Below, piece after piece: positions 45,937 to 54,624 of a stretch of 64,000 bases of DNA (its first letter is position 1; every line of letters starts with the position of its first letter). The position numbers and the translations under genes are program-made. The notes beneath the pieces were generated by a model. It saw only the letters and a list, made by a program, of their open reading frames with translations, made no database searches and had not been told where the DNA came from. This stretch comes from Pseudomonas bijieensis. Its GTDB lineage: Bacteria > Pseudomonadota > Gammaproteobacteria > Pseudomonadales > Pseudomonadaceae. The stretch covers positions 3,657,501 through 3,721,500 of the forward strand of contig NZ_CP048810.1 in the NCBI RefSeq assembly GCF_013347965.1, written 5' to 3'.

Positions 45937-46640
45937 ACCTGCTGCTGCTCGAAGAGGCCGATTTCATCGGGCCTGACCGGGTCGTGCTGAGCGATCGCCG
46001 GTTGACCCACATGCAGGAAGTCCATCGCAGCGCTGTCGGCGACAGCCTGCGGGTCGGGCGTATCGGCGGCTTGATGGGCACGGCCCAGGTGCTGCGCCTG
46101 GAGGCTCGCGAGGCCGAACTGCAAGTGACCCTCGACCAGCCGCCACCGGCCAAGTTGCCGCTGACCCTGGTGCTGGCGCTGCCGCGTCCGAAAATGCTCA
46201 GGCGAGTGTTCCAGACCGTCGCCACCATGGGTGTGCCGCGGGTGGTACTGGTCAACAGCTATCGCGTGGAAAAGAGCTTTTGGCAGACGCCGTTCCTCGA
46301 ACCCGAGGCTATCCGCGAGCAACTGATCCTGGGCCTGGAACAAGCCCGGGACAGTGTGCTGCCAGACATCATTATCGAAAAACGCTTCAAACCCTTCGTC
46401 GAGGACCGCCTGCCGGCCATCGCCAACGGCACCCTCGGACTGGTCGGGCACCCTGGCAACCACCCGCCCTGCCCGCGAGCGCTAACAGAACCGGTGACCT
46501 TGGCCATCGGCCCCGAAGGCGGTTGGATTCCCTACGAGATCGACCTGCTGGGCAAGGCCGGCTTGCAACCGGTGCAGTTGGGCGAGCGGATCCTGCGGGT
46601 CGAGACCGCGGTTACGGCGCTGCTCGCACGACTGTTCTGA
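45933..46640 (+). CDS. rsmE: 16S rRNA (uracil1498-N3)-methyltransferase
   Basis: A 235-aa SPOUT-family methyltransferase with GTG start overlapping tatC. It has an N-terminal PUA-like domain (about 1-70) and the knotted SAM site with [15 protein letters not shown] and [16 protein letters not shown]. It methylates N3 of U1498 in the ribosomal decoding region. Confidence 0.95.
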   Translation: MNLLLLEEADFIGPDRVVLSDRRLTHMQEVHRSAVGDSLRVGRIGGLMGTAQVLRLEAREAELQVTLDQPPPAKLPLTLVLALPRPKMLRRVFQTVATMGVPRVVLVNSYRVEKSFWQTPFLEPEAIREQLILGLEQARDSVLPDIIIEKRFKPFVEDRLPAIANGTLGLVGHPGNHPPCPRALTEPVTLAIGPEGGWIPYEIDLLGKAGLQPVQLGERILRVETAVTALLARLF

Positions 46641-46754
46641 TCCCTTTGGTTTACCACGGTATTCAAAACGCATCTAACTCATTTCTCCTGTTCCCCCTTT
46701 CTGGGCCGATAACGCTTTATACAAAGCAGTTCCGCCCTTCAAGGGAGTATCAGC

Positions 46755-48659
46755 ATGTTCCAATGGCTAGGTAACGTAGGCGTTAATCGCAAACTTGGCT
46801 TCGGTTTCGGCCTGGTGCTGTTCTTAACCTTGATGATCGCTTTCACCGGATGGATCGGCCTGGGCCGCGTGATTGCCCACGGCGACATGCTCGGGCTCAT
46901 TGCCAGCCTGAACGACCAGACCAAGGACCTGCGTACCGCGCGCATGGACTATTTTTCGACCCGCGGCGAAAAGGGCCCAGGGGAAATCAACGATCTGCTC
47001 GGAAAATTGGAGCCTGGGCTCCAAACCGCCCGTCAATCGATCGAGCAGCCAGCCGACATGGCGCTTCTCGACAAACAACTGGGGGCTATCGCCGACTACA
47101 AAGTTGCCTTCACCGAACTGACCCACGCCATTGCCAATCGTGAGGATGCACGCGGCAAACTGGGCGCCAATGCCGATAACGCCGTAGCCCGTGTCGCCAC
47201 CGTTGAAAACGCCCTGCGGCAAAGCGACAACGTGGCTCAATTCGACAGCGTGGTCAGCCTGAGCAAGGCCATCCAGCAAGCCCGCTATCAGGTTCGTGGC
47301 TACACCTACAGCGGCCAGGCCGACGCCGAACAGCCTGCCCTGGATGCCATCGATAACGCGTTGAAAATCCTCGCCAGCCTGCCGCCCCAACTACCAGACG
47401 AACACGCCGCCAACCTGCAGCAGGCCAACGAATCGTTCAAGACTTATCGTGCAGCGGTCGGCCAGTTCCGTGATGCCCAGACCGCAAGCGCTGCCGCGGT
47501 CAAGCGCATGTCCGACTTGGGGGTGGTGCTACGCGAGGCCAGCAGGAATCTCACCCAGTCCCAGACCATCGTGCGCGACCATGAAGCCAGCGATGCCAAG
47601 ATTTTGCTGGCATCGGCCGCCGCGCTGGCCTTCCTGTTCGGCGTGATCGCCGCCCTGGCGATCACCCGGCAGATCGTCACCCCGCTGGAGCAGACCCTCA
47701 AGGTCGCCGAACGCGTGGCGGCAGGCGACTTGACCCACAATCTCACCTCCGAGCGCCGCGACGAACTGGGCCAACTACAGCGCGCCATGCAGAGCATGAC
47801 CGTGGGCCTGCGGCAATTGATCGGCGGCATCAGCGAAGGCGTCACGCAAATCGCCAGCGCCGCCGAACAGCTTTCAGCCGTTACCGAACAGACCAGCGCC
47901 GGGGTCAACAGCCAGAAGGTGGAAACCGATCAGGTCGCCACCGCCATGCACGAAATGACCGCTACGGTGCAGGAAGTGGCGCGCAATGCCGAGCAAGCGA
48001 GCGAAGCAACGGCCGCCGCGGACCAACAGGCTCGCGAAGGCGAAAAGGTGGTCGGAGAAGCCATCGCCCAGATCGAGCGCCTGTCCAACGCGGTGGGCAA
48101 TTCCACCGATGCCATGGGCCACCTCAAACGCGAGAGCGACAAGATCGGCAGCGTCCTGGACGTGATCAAGTCCGTGGCCCAGCAAACCAACCTGCTGGCC
48201 CTCAACGCGGCCATCGAGGCGGCCCGGGCCGGTGAAGCCGGGCGTGGGTTCGCGGTAGTGGCCGACGAGGTGCGCAGCCTGGCCCAGCGCACCCAGAAGT
48301 CCACCGAAGAGATCGAGCAACTGGTCCTTGGCCTGCAGACCGGAACCGAACAGGTCGCGACCAGCCTGGACAACAGTCGCAGCCTGACCGACAGCAGCGT
48401 CGAACTGACCCGCCGTGCCGGTGGCTCACTGGAAAACATCACCCGCACCGTCTCGGCGATCCAGTCGATGAACCAACAGATCGCCGCCGCGGCCGAGCAA
48501 CAGAGCGCCGTGGCCGAAGAGATCAACCGCAGCGTGCTGAATGTTCGCGACGTGTCCGAACAAACGGCTGCTTCCAGTGAAGAAACCGCCGCCTCCAGCG
48601 CCGAACTGGCGCGGCTTGGGGTTCATTTGCAGACGCTGGTGGGACGCTTCAAGGTCTAA
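46755..48659 (+). CDS. Methyl-accepting chemotaxis protein with HBM sensor domain (copy 1)
   Basis: A 634-aa transmembrane chemoreceptor. TM1 is about 12-36, the periplasmic helical bimodular (HBM) domain about 37-282, TM2 about 283-305, HAMP about 305-357 and the MA signalling hairpin to 634. The highly conserved tip is [20 protein letters not shown]. No CheR/CheB pentapeptide is present at the C-terminus. HBM receptors of pseudomonads such as McpS and McpK sense TCA-cycle acids; Arg60 and Arg63 on the first sensor helix (DLRTARMDY) would suit carboxylate binding. The leader AAGGGAGTATCAGC is shared with copies 2 and 3. Position downstream of rsmE corresponds to mcpK in P. aeruginosa. Confidence 0.93.
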   Translation: MFQWLGNVGVNRKLGFGFGLVLFLTLMIAFTGWIGLGRVIAHGDMLGLIASLNDQTKDLRTARMDYFSTRGEKGPGEINDLLGKLEPGLQTARQSIEQPADMALLDKQLGAIADYKVAFTELTHAIANREDARGKLGANADNAVARVATVENALRQSDNVAQFDSVVSLSKAIQQARYQVRGYTYSGQADAEQPALDAIDNALKILASLPPQLPDEHAANLQQANESFKTYRAAVGQFRDAQTASAAAVKRMSDLGVVLREASRNLTQSQTIVRDHEASDAKILLASAAALAFLFGVIAALAITRQIVTPLEQTLKVAERVAAGDLTHNLTSERRDELGQLQRAMQSMTVGLRQLIGGISEGVTQIASAAEQLSAVTEQTSAGVNSQKVETDQVATAMHEMTATVQEVARNAEQASEATAAADQQAREGEKVVGEAIAQIERLSNAVGNSTDAMGHLKRESDKIGSVLDVIKSVAQQTNLLALNAAIEAARAGEAGRGFAVVADEVRSLAQRTQKSTEEIEQLVLGLQTGTEQVATSLDNSRSLTDSSVELTRRAGGSLENITRTVSAIQSMNQQIAAAAEQQSAVAEEINRSVLNVRDVSEQTAASSEETAASSAELARLGVHLQTLVGRFKV

Positions 48660-48664
48660 CCTGA

Positions 48665-48740
48665 AGGGCAGGCATAAAACCCGTGGCGAGGGCGCTTGCT
48701 CCCGCTAGGGCGCGAAGCGGCCACCGGCGGGCGTTCGGAG
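48665..48740. repeat. Single degenerate REP sequence between receptor copies 1 and 2
   Basis: CGTGGCGAGGGCGCTTGCTCCCGC followed by GGGCGCGAAGCGGCC, a lone REP of the GTGGCGAGGG family without its inverted partner. Confidence 0.55.
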
Positions 48741-48864
48741 GGGCAACGACTTCGCAGCCGAGTGCCCTCACCAAGGAAACGCCCCTACCTATTTCCTACA
48801 GATCCCCGTCACATGGTCGATACTCTTCTCATAAGACCTATAAAAGGTTCCAGGGAGTATCAGC

Positions 48865-50781
48865 ATGTTCAGTTGGCTGACCGAAAAGCTGGGAAACGTA
48901 AGCGTCAATCGCAAACTGGGTTTCGGTTTTGGCCTGGTACTGCTCATGACCCTCCTGAGCACCTTCGCGGGCTGGAACAGCCTGGGCAGCGTGATCAGCC
49001 GCGCTGACAAGCAGGCGTCTATCGCCAGTCTCAATGAGTTGGCCAAGGATTTGCGAGTCGCCAGTCTCGACTATGAGATGCGGCGTGGCGAACAGGGACC
49101 CGCTGTCGTCAGCGAGTTCTTGGGCAAGCTTCAGGAAAGCATACAAGCTGCCCTCAAACAGTTTGTACGTCCGGCAGACCAGGAGTTGCTCAATCAGCAA
49201 CTGGCTATCCTCGACGAGTACAAACGCGCCTTCGGCGACCTGACCCAGGCGACGCAGAACCGCGAATCGGCCCGATCCAAGCTTGGCGCCAACGCCGACA
49301 ATGCCGTGGCCAAAGTGAAGGAGGTCGAAAATGCCTTGCGCCAAGGCGACAGTGTTGCGCAATTCGACAGTGTGATCGAGCTGAGCAAACTGCTCCAGCA
49401 AGCGCGCTACCAGGTTCGCGGCTACACCTACAGTGGCAAGGCCGATGCCGAGCAACCGGCGCTGGAGGCCATCGATAGTGTCTTGAAAAACCTTGAAAGC
49501 CTGCCGGGCAAACTGCCGGAACAACACACCGCCAACCTGCAACAAGCCACTGAATCGATGAAGGCCTATCGTGCCGCCGTCAGCCAGTTCCGCGATTCGC
49601 AGGTGGCCAGCGCATCAGCCCTCAAGAGAATGGTCGACCAGGGCGCCCGTTTGAATGACCTGAACAACCATTTGACTACCTCGCAGATTGAGAAACGCGA
49701 CCTGGAGACGACGCATGCGAAAGAAGTGCTGATCATCGTCACCATCCTGGCATTGGCGTTTGGCCTGCTGGCGGCCTGGATCATTACCCGGCAGATCGTT
49801 GTTCCACTGCAGCAGACCTTGGTTGCCGTTGAACGTGTCGCCTCCGGCGACTTGAGCCATAACCTGGTGGTCACCCGCCGTGACGATATGGGCCAATTAC
49901 AAGGCAGCCTACAGCGAATGGTGATCAGCCTGCGGCAACTGATCGGAGGCATCGGCGAAGGCGTTACGCAAATCGCCAGCGCCGCTGAACAGCTCTCCGC
50001 CGTCACCGAGCAGACCAGCGCCGGGGTCAACAGCCAGAAAGTGGAAACAGACCAGGTCGCCACCGCCATGCACGAAATGACCGCCACGGTGCAGGAAGTG
50101 GCGCGCAACGCCGAAGAAGCCTCCGAAGCGGCCGTCGCTGCTGACCAACAGGCTCGCGAAGGCGAAAAAGTCGTGGGCGAAGCCATTGCCCAGATCGAAC
50201 GCCTGTCCAAGGAAGTGGGCAATTCCACCGAAGCGATGGGCCATCTCAAGCGCGAGAGCGACAAGATCGGCAGCGTGCTGGATGTGATCAAGTCCGTGGC
50301 CCAGCAAACCAACCTGCTGGCCCTCAACGCGGCGATCGAGGCGGCCCGTGCCGGTGAAGCCGGACGTGGGTTCGCGGTGGTGGCCGACGAGGTTCGCAGC
50401 CTGGCCCAGCGCACCCAGAAGTCCACCGAAGAAATCGAAGAGCTTATCCTCGGCCTGCAATCGGGCACCGAACAGGTCGCGACCACCCTGGACAACAGCC
50501 GCAACCTGACCGATAGCAGCGTCGAATTGACCCGCCGCGCCGGTGGCTCGCTGGAAAACATCACCCGTACGGTCTCGGCAATCCAGTCGATGAACCAACA
50601 GATCGCCGCCGCCGCCGAGCAGCAGAGTGCCGTGGCCGAAGAGATCAACCGCAGCGTCGTGAACGTTCGCGATGTGTCCGAACAGACGGCTTCTTCCAGC
50701 GAAGAAACCGCCGCCTCCAGTGCCGAACTGGCACGGCTGGGGGTTCATTTGCAGACGCTGGTAGGACGCTTCAAGGTCTGA
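48865..50781 (+). CDS. Methyl-accepting chemotaxis protein with HBM sensor domain (copy 2)
   Basis: A 638-aa paralogue of copy 1 with the same layout (TM1 about 16-40, HBM sensor to ~285, TM2, HAMP, MA domain). The signalling half is nearly identical to copies 1 and 3, while the sensor half has diverged. The first-helix segment reads DLRVASLDY, keeping the first arginine but with Ser in place of the second, and the helix around 90-105 is changed ([14 protein letters not shown]). A different ligand or affinity is likely. The leader CAGGGAGTATCAGC is conserved. Confidence 0.93.
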   Translation: MFSWLTEKLGNVSVNRKLGFGFGLVLLMTLLSTFAGWNSLGSVISRADKQASIASLNELAKDLRVASLDYEMRRGEQGPAVVSEFLGKLQESIQAALKQFVRPADQELLNQQLAILDEYKRAFGDLTQATQNRESARSKLGANADNAVAKVKEVENALRQGDSVAQFDSVIELSKLLQQARYQVRGYTYSGKADAEQPALEAIDSVLKNLESLPGKLPEQHTANLQQATESMKAYRAAVSQFRDSQVASASALKRMVDQGARLNDLNNHLTTSQIEKRDLETTHAKEVLIIVTILALAFGLLAAWIITRQIVVPLQQTLVAVERVASGDLSHNLVVTRRDDMGQLQGSLQRMVISLRQLIGGIGEGVTQIASAAEQLSAVTEQTSAGVNSQKVETDQVATAMHEMTATVQEVARNAEEASEAAVAADQQAREGEKVVGEAIAQIERLSKEVGNSTEAMGHLKRESDKIGSVLDVIKSVAQQTNLLALNAAIEAARAGEAGRGFAVVADEVRSLAQRTQKSTEEIEELILGLQSGTEQVATTLDNSRNLTDSSVELTRRAGGSLENITRTVSAIQSMNQQIAAAAEQQSAVAEEINRSVVNVRDVSEQTASSSEETAASSAELARLGVHLQTLVGRFKV

Positions 50782-50802
50782 CCCAAAAGAGCTGGCATAA
50801 GC

Positions 50803-50832
50803 CTGTGGCCAGGGCTTGCTCCCTCGCCACAG
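50803..50832. repeat. Short REP hairpin between receptor copies 2 and 3
   Basis: CTGTGGCCAGGG and CCCTCGCCACAG form a 12-position stem with one C/C mismatch and a 6-base loop. Confidence 0.6.
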
Positions 50833-50922
50833 GAATGCATTACGTCTATTTTTCTACAGATCCCGGCAAAACCGCCGATACAACCCTGATAAAACCAATC
50901 AGCGCTACAAGGGAGTATCAGC

Positions 50923-52840
50923 ATGTTCCGGTGGCTTGCCCAGGGTCTGGGAAACGTAGGCGTTAATCGCAAACTCGGCGCAGGCTTCGGCCTGGTGCTG
51001 TTCCTCACCTTGATGATTGCATTCACCGGCTGGTCCGGCCTGGGCAATGTCATCAGTCGGGGCGACAAACTGGGCTTCATTGCCAGTCTCAACGACTTGA
51101 GCAAAGACTTGAACCTGGCCAGCATCGACTACAACACCACGCGGGGCGAGAAAGGACCGCAAGCGGTCAACGACCTGCTGGGCAAGCTCGAAGAGGGCCT
51201 GAAGACTGCTCGCCAGTTGATCGAACAACCGGCCGACGTCGCGCTGATCGATGCGCAACTGGCCGCCGTCGCCGAATACAAGGGCGCCTTCGCCCAGATG
51301 ACCCGCGCCACCGTCAACCGCGAAGATGCCCGTAGCAAACTCGGCGCCAGCGCCGACAACGCCGTGGCCCGCGTCGCTGAAGTTGAAAAGTTGTTGCTGC
51401 AAGCCGGCGACATCACCCCGTTCAACAGCGTGGTCACCCTGAGCAAGGCCATCCAGCAAGCCCGCTACCAGGTTCGTGGCTACACCTACAGCGGCAAGAG
51501 CGAAGCCCAGCAACCGGCCCTCGATGCCATCGACACCGTCCTCAAACTGCTCGCGCGCCTGCCAGACCAATTGCCCCAGGAACACGCCGCCGACCTGCAG
51601 CAGGCCAGCGACTCGTTCAATCTCTATCGCGCGGCGGTCGCCCAATTCCGCGACTCGCAAATCGACAACGCTGCGGCCCTCCAGCGCATGACCGAGCAAG
51701 GTCAAATACTGATCGACGCCAGCCAGAAGCTGACCGTATCCCAGACCGCCGTGCGTGACCACGACGCCGCCCAAGCCAAGACGGTCCTGATCGTAGCGGC
51801 CGCCCTGGCGCTGCTGTTTGGCGTGATCGCCGCCCTGTTCATCACCCGGCAGATCGTCGGCCCGCTCGGCCAGACCTTGAAGGTTGCCGAACGCGTGGCC
51901 GCCGGTGACCTGACCCACAACCTGACCTCCGAGCGTCGCGACGAACTCGGCCAGCTGCAACGCGCCATGCAAAGCATGACCGTGGGCCTGCGGCAGTTGA
52001 TCGGTGGCATCAGCGAAGGTGTGACCCAGATCGCCAGCGCCGCCGAACAGCTCTCGGCCGTGACCGAACAGACCAGCGCCGGGGTCAACAGCCAGAAAGT
52101 GGAAACCGACCAGGTCGCCACCGCCATGCACGAAATGACCGCCACCGTGCAAGAAGTCGCACGCAACGCCGAGGAAGCTTCCGAAGCCGCCGTCGCTGCC
52201 GACCAACAGGCCCGCGAGGGTGACAAAGTGGTTGGCGAGGCCATTGCCCAGATCGAACGCCTGGCTAAGGAAGTCGGCAACTCCACCGCCGCCATGGGCG
52301 ACTTGAAGCGTGAAAGCGACAAGATCGGCAGCGTCCTGGACGTGATCAAGTCCGTGGCTCAGCAGACCAACCTGCTAGCCCTCAACGCCGCCATCGAAGC
52401 CGCCCGCGCCGGCGAGGCCGGACGTGGTTTTGCGGTGGTGGCCGATGAAGTCCGCAGCTTGGCCCAGCGTACCCAGAAGTCCACCGAAGAAATCGCAGAA
52501 CTGATTGTCGGCTTGCAAAGCGGCACCGAACAAGTCGCGACCATCATGGACAACAGCCGCAGCCTGACCGACAGCAGCGTCGAACTGACCCGCCGCGCGG
52601 GGGGCTCGCTGGAGAACATTACTCGCACGGTTTCGGCGATCCAGTCGATGAACCAGCAGATCGCCGCGGCGGCGGAGCAGCAGAGTGCGGTGGCTGAGGA
52701 GATCAACCGTAGTGTGCTGAATGTGCGTGATGTGTCGGAGCAGACGGCGTCGTCCAGTGAGAAGACTGCCGCTTCGAGTGCTGAGCTGGCGCGGTTGGGG
52801 GGTTCATTTGCAGACGTTGGTGGGGCGGTTCCGGGTCTAG
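50923..52840 (+). CDS. Methyl-accepting chemotaxis protein with HBM sensor domain (copy 3), frameshifted at its 3' end
   Basis: A third tandem receptor. The sensor segment reads DLNLASIDY, so both arginines of copy 1 are replaced (Asn64, Ser67). HAMP and MA domains match the other copies. Near the end, a run of six G at 52797-52802 holds one G more than in copies 1 and 2. With five G the protein would finish [13 protein letters not shown] at the TAG 52838-52840 (638 aa). As written, the frame leaves the receptor after AELARLGG and runs on to 53340 through repeat DNA, giving an 805-residue reading frame with a meaningless tail. Core signalling regions are unaffected. Confidence 0.9.
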
Positions 52841-52967
52841 CAGGCCTACGCAAAACCTGTGGCGAGGGAGCTTGCTCCCGCTTGAGTGCGCAGCGCTCAC
52901 AATATTGCAGGGAGCAGCGGCTGCGCCATCTTGAGCTGGTGGTCTGTGGGTATAGGTATTCTTGGGT

Positions 52968-53841
52968 GTATATCCGTTATTTAGGTAACGGCTACTTAGG
53001 GTTCCGCCCTTACGGCGGCTCACTTTTGAAAAGCGCAAAAGTAAGCAAAACGCTTCTGCTTCTGCCCCACCACTCGGCACCTCGCCTAGGCTCGGTGTGC
53101 CCTCACTCCGGCATTGCTCCGTGGGCCGCCGCGAAGGGCCATCCATGGCCCAGCGCGGCTAACCCGGCATCCATGCCGGGTTGCCCACTGCGCAATGCCT
53201 GCGTTCGGCCAGCGTGGTTTACGGGGCGCCGAGATCAACGTCCACCGCGAGGCGGCCTGATAGCCGACCTGGCTCTTGGTAAAACCGCGTTCCTCCTGTG
53301 GGAGCGGGCTTGTTCGCAAAGACCATGTCACAGCCAATGAAGATATCGAATGTGCTGGCCTCTCACCGTTGATCTTCAGCGGGCACAACATTCATGTACA
53401 CCGCAAAGCCATTGTGGGAGCGAGCTTGCTCGCGAAGGCGGTGCCACAGTGGATGAAGATGTCGGATGTGGTGGCCTCATCGCGAGCAGGCTCGCTCCCA
53501 CAGGGGAGTGCGGTCACCCAGAACCAGGTCGGCTACTAGGCCGCCTCGCGGTGGACGTTGATCTCGGCGCCCCGTTAACCACGATGGCCGAACGCAGGCA
53601 TTGTGGAGTGGGCATCCCGGCATGGATGCCGGGATAGCCGCGCTGGGCCATGGATGGCCCTTCGCGGCGGGCCCACGGAGCAATGCCGGAGTGAGGGCAT
53701 GCCGAGCCTAAGCGAGGCACCGAGTGGTGGGGCAGGAGCGTTTTGCTTACTTTTGACTGGGCCGGCTTCCGGGCTTCTCAAAAGTGAGCCGCTGTAAGAG
53801 CGGAACCGTCAGCAGCCGTTACCTAAATAACGGATATACAC
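52968..53841. repeat. Large inverted repeat with ~310-bp arms
   Basis: The left arm (52968-53274) and right arm (53523-53841) are imperfect reverse complements over about 310 bases. Shared landmarks include CCGTTATTTAGGTAACGG, CACTTTTGA with AAGTAAGCAAAACGCT, CCATCCATGGCCCAGCGCGG, the inner palindrome CCGGCATCCATGCCGG and GAGATCAACGTCCACCGCGA. The arms carry small indels and substitutions, so they are old or independently inserted copies. The 248-base loop holds REP sequences. Similar blocks occur in intergenic regions of other fluorescent pseudomonads as far as I know. No transposase is present. Confidence 0.85.
53413..53502. repeat. REPIN in the loop of the large inverted repeat
   Basis: TGTGGGAGCGAGCTTGCTCG and CGAGCAGGCTCGCTCCCACA arms with a ~45-base spacer. 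A further degenerate REP (TGTGGGAGCGGGCTTGTTCGC) lies upstream at about 53297-53317. Confidence 0.83.
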
Positions 53842-53954
53842 ACAAAAATCCCCCTCCCACAATCCGTCATCCCAAGGCTACGGCGCCTTGCGCCATTGCC
53901 TACAACTACGCCAGAATCCGCCGGCTTGTACGCCTTAGGCCTGGGCTTTAACGT

Positions 53955-54191
53955 TTGCAGGTCGCTGTCAGTTCAGCGATCGGGTTTAGCAGCCTGAACA
54001 ATCCTAGACGTACGCTCTCCACATGCGTGAGCAGGCTTCAGCGCCTGCACATCTATGTCATGGCGGTTGTGCGTGGGAGACCTTCGGGTCTGCCGGGTTC
54101 TAGGGTCCCGGTCTGCTAACCCGCGTACAGTCGCCACCCTTCTCGTTTAGCAGCGATATCTGGCGGCTCCATTACCCTAGGAGCGTCAACT
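53955..54191 (+). promoter_or_regulatory. Highly structured leader with alternative pairings upstream of the 111-aa gene
   Basis: Local hairpins: TCGCTG/CAGCGA (53962-53979), GCAGGC/GCCTGC (54031-54048), AGACC-TTCG-GGTCT (54078-54091) and CCGGG/CCCGG (54093-54111). A middle strand CTGCTAACCC (54113-54122) can pair with GGGTTTAGCAG upstream (53982-53992) or with GTTTAGCAG downstream (54145-54153). CGCCA (54132-54136) can likewise pair with TGGCG upstream (54061-54065) or downstream (54161-54165). GTACGC (54010-54015) matches GCGTAC (54123-54128), which crosses the first long-range helix as a pseudoknot. The arrangement looks like a switching RNA or a folded DNA site. The class is unknown to me. 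Confidence 0.6.
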
Positions 54192-54527
54192 ATGTACAAG
54201 GTCACACCCAACCCACCAGAACCAGAAACCGACCCCAAGAAACTCCAGGAAGCCGCTGATCGCACGCTCGATTACTACCTGAACCCCAAACAGGCCAAAT
54301 CCGAGAATAAACCCTCGCCAGGCCAACTCTTCACCGTCGTCGACGGCATCGACACCGAAAGCCTGCTGGCCAACCTCAGCGAAACCCTGGCCTCAGCCGA
54401 TGCCATGGTCAGCGACCTTGCGTTCGACCTGAAAGGCACGCGACGCCATGTTGCCCTTGGCATCCTACAACTGATCGAACTGAGTGGATTGTTGGCGAAT
54501 CGGCTGTTGGACAGCGTCAACCCCTAG
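54192..54527 (+). CDS. Small protein of unknown function (DUF6124/DUF3077-like)
   Basis: A 111-aa cytosolic protein with no signal peptide or membrane helix. The N-terminal PNPPEPETDPKKLQEAADRTLDYYLNP segment is followed by LFTVVDGIDTESLLANLSETLASADAMVSDLAFDL. The C-terminal helix ends ELSGLLANRLLDSVNP. This pattern is familiar from many small pseudomonad proteins with one or more copies per genome, often with a similar 5' leader. A TAGGAG site sits 8 bases before the ATG. Function unknown; the family name is from memory. Confidence 0.8.
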   Translation: MYKVTPNPPEPETDPKKLQEAADRTLDYYLNPKQAKSENKPSPGQLFTVVDGIDTESLLANLSETLASADAMVSDLAFDLKGTRRHVALGILQLIELSGLLANRLLDSVNP

Positions 54528-54582
54528 ACCATAGCTCCCTCGCCACAAAGTCCGGGGCCATCGGTAAAAAAATGCACCCAAC

Positions 54583-54619
54583 AAAAAGCCCCGCTTCCTT
54601 CCAGAAGCGGGGCTTTTTT
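54583..54619. terminator. Bidirectional terminator between the small gene and opgH
   Basis: AAAAAGCCCCGCTTC and GAAGCGGGGCTTTTT form a 15-bp perfect stem with a 6-base loop, U-rich on both strands. Confidence 0.93.
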
Positions 54620-54624
54620 GCGTA

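Larger units (their letters stand above)
52841..54191. other. 1.35-kb gene-free accessory region
   Basis: Between the third receptor and the small 111-aa gene there is no credible protein gene. The region contains a lone REP (52856-52880), a large inverted repeat with REP sequences in its centre (52968-53841) and a structured leader (about 53955-54191). Short open frames in it are translations of repeat DNA. Confidence 0.8.

Noticed and set aside
53477..53781. Several 60-90 codon frames (beginning e.g. [17 protein letters not shown])
   Set aside because: They are translations of the inverted-repeat arms. Similar 'proteins' are annotated all over pseudomonad genomes because the DNA repeat is widespread, and there are no ribosome sites.
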